This document shows positions 59,101 to 60,000 of a DNA stretch of 60,000 nt, one piece after another (the stretch's first letter is position 1; each line of letters opens with the position of its first letter). This DNA is from Polytrichum commune (lineage: Eukaryota > Streptophyta > Polytrichopsida > Polytrichales > Polytrichaceae). Where the stretch lies: contig OX485809.1 in the NCBI GenBank assembly GCA_950295325.1, positions 622,001 to 682,000 on the forward strand, written 5' to 3'. The notes below the pieces were generated by a model. That model made no database searches. It was given only the letters and a program-made list of their open reading frames with translations, and was not told where the DNA came from. The position numbers and the translations under genes were made by a program.

Positions 59101-60000
59101 AAACATCTAACACTACACTCCATGACGAACAAGGATAATAATCACTTTAATCTCTTTAGTTACTTTAGTCCAAGATCTAAATCTATCAAACCAACAGTAG
59201 GTTGCAAATTAGGATAACCATCCCACCATCAATCGCAAATCTAAGGGTTCGTGCAACACAAAGGTGAATCAGAAAAACCCGGAGTTGTGGTTAACCGCAA
59301 CCACAACCACAACCACCTTTGTAGTGTAAACGACCCTTGGTTAAGTTTCTCTTTTAGTGTGTCCCGTCAAGTCTTGAAATATCTTCAGCAGCGTGTTTCT
59401 TTTTAGTTTTGTGCAGTCTAGCTTCAAAATGCTTGCACATCTTTCTTTGGAGACTAGGTATGACTATCTGAAAAACAGCACTACCTATTTCTGCGATTTC
59501 AGTAGGCGTGGTGACAGATCATTCTAAGGGGTTTGAATTCTCTGGTGACGGATCTCGCCGTGTATCAGAATTTTGCAGTTACGAGTTCAACTTCCATTTA
59601 TTGACTTATTGATTGTTTCTTTGTTTGTGTGTTTTGTAACGTGCAGTTACTCGACGATTGCATGGGCAATTCCCGCAGCCTACGGCCACAGCCACCCGCC
59701 GCTCTTGACCGGCGAGTACGCCGACTACCACCTCCCGCCTAACCATTCGACCGCCAGCCTTGTTTTCGGTGCATTCAACGCGCTCGGAACTGTGGCTTTT
59801 GCATACGCCGGGCACAATGTCGTGCTCGAGATCCAAGCAACGATCCCGTCGACAAAAGAACGGCCATCCAAAGTCCCGATGTGGCGTGGTGTCGTGCTTG
59901 CCTACATCGTTGTTGCCATGTGCTACTTCCCGGTTGCGATTATCGGCTATTGGGCTTACGGCAACCACGTCGCGGACAACATTCTTACGTACGTGGCAAA
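56151..60000 (+). CDS. LHT-type amino acid transporter, 5' part, four exons, runs off window
   Basis: A plasma-membrane proton/amino-acid symporter of the AAAP superfamily, closest in wording to plant LHT1 (lysine/histidine transporter-like). Exons: 56151-56192 ([14 protein letters not shown]), 57762-57928, 58341-58730 and 59647 to the edge. All introns are GT-AG, with phases 0, 2, 2. The joined frame is open for 317 codons of a typical ~440. Visible family blocks are [123 protein letters not shown] and [20 protein letters not shown]. These cover roughly the first six of about ten membrane spans. Where LHTs usually read GLPYAMSQLGWGPG this one has [14 protein letters not shown]. The ATG at 56151 is chosen because it gives a phase-0 exon ending in a good donor. 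An unseen non-coding 5' exon is possible. It is intact as far as seen. Confidence 0.92.
56207..56234. repeat. (CTTT)n microsatellite
   Basis: About seven TTTC/CTTT units, starting 15 bp inside LHT intron 1. Confidence 0.9.
57229..57724. repeat. ~254-bp tandem duplication in LHT intron 1
   Basis: Unit 1 (57229-57470) and unit 2 (57483-57724) share 'gcagagttgtc', 'cctcgcaga(t/c)tgcaaggctta', 'gaagcaccgaaga' and 'gaattytgagacacctg', and end with 'ggt(a/g)gat(c/t)gcgtttgacac'. By eye they are about 75-80 percent identical. The second unit ends about 40 bp before the acceptor. Confidence 0.75.
58894..59339. mobile_element. Family-G MITE in LHT intron 3
   Basis: The ends CAAAGGTCGTTTACACTA and TAGTGTAAACGACCCTTG are inverted with one mismatch. 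Inward they continue as 'gtggttgaggttgtggtt' and its inverse (repeated aaccac). The GGTCGTTTACACTA core resembles the family-A end GGGGCGGTTTACACTA. I could not define the target duplication. It lies wholly within intron 3 (58731-59646) and does not touch the splice sites. Confidence 0.75.

Noticed and set aside
59606-59968. 120-codon minus-strand frame
   Set aside because: It is antisense to LHT exon 4, whose + frame matches the transporter family closely.

Overview
The window reads as nuclear DNA of a land plant. The evidence is a spliced amino-acid transporter gene of the LHT (lysine/histidine transporter-like) type at the right end, three plant-type telomere units (CCCTAAA) at 37.18 kb, and a dense load of plant-style MITEs and tRNA-derived SINEs. 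A Tigger/pogo-type DDE element and a very large non-L1 LINE make a seed-free plant (fern, lycophyte or bryophyte) or another large-genome plant plausible. I cannot fix the taxon from sequence alone.

1-38.36 kb is gene-poor and AT-rich. I recognise about seven families of short inverted-repeat elements, which I label A to G. Families A, B and E have GGG-rich ends with TAA/TTA target duplications, as in PIF/Harbinger (Tourist-like) MITEs. C and D have ACTAAATA-type ends. F has GAT..GGGGAGA ends. G lies in the LHT gene. Also present are three copies of a tRNA-derived SINE, two with clear long target duplications; a decayed Tigger/pogo transposon (8.9-10.2 kb); a 3.5-kb element with ~400-500 bp inverted arms (11.0-14.5 kb); a 208-bp tandem array grown from one MITE end (15.3-16.1 kb); a MULE-like element with perfect 32-bp ends (37.0-37.8 kb); and a broken SWIM-zinc-finger gene fragment (17.9-18.4 kb).

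38.36-51.26 kb is the most interesting object: one ~12.9-kb non-LTR retrotransposon on the + strand, markedly C/A-rich on its sense strand. It has a long C-rich leader, an ORF1 with RRM-like segments (40978-43149), and an ORF2 of about 2,500 codons (43142-50705) overlapping ORF1 by 8 bases. Read in order, ORF2 holds a 2A-like motif, an APE/EEP endonuclease, a reverse transcriptase, a segment resembling PCIF1-type methyltransferase folds, an RNase H, and a CCHC knuckle followed by a restriction-like endonuclease signature. The pairing of APE and RLE endonucleases is the hallmark of the Dualen/RandI clade first described from Chlamydomonas. This copy is lightly damaged: three homopolymer-associated frameshifts and two in-frame TAA codons. 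It ends in a perfect 12-bp hairpin and a (TTC)n tail, with a possible 12-bp target duplication.

51.3-55 kb is AT-rich with three adjacent MITEs. From 55.2 kb comes an imperfect tandem repeat, then the LHT gene: exon 1 at 56151 and at least three more exons, running off the window. Its first visible intron holds a ~254-bp tandem duplication and its third a family-G MITE.
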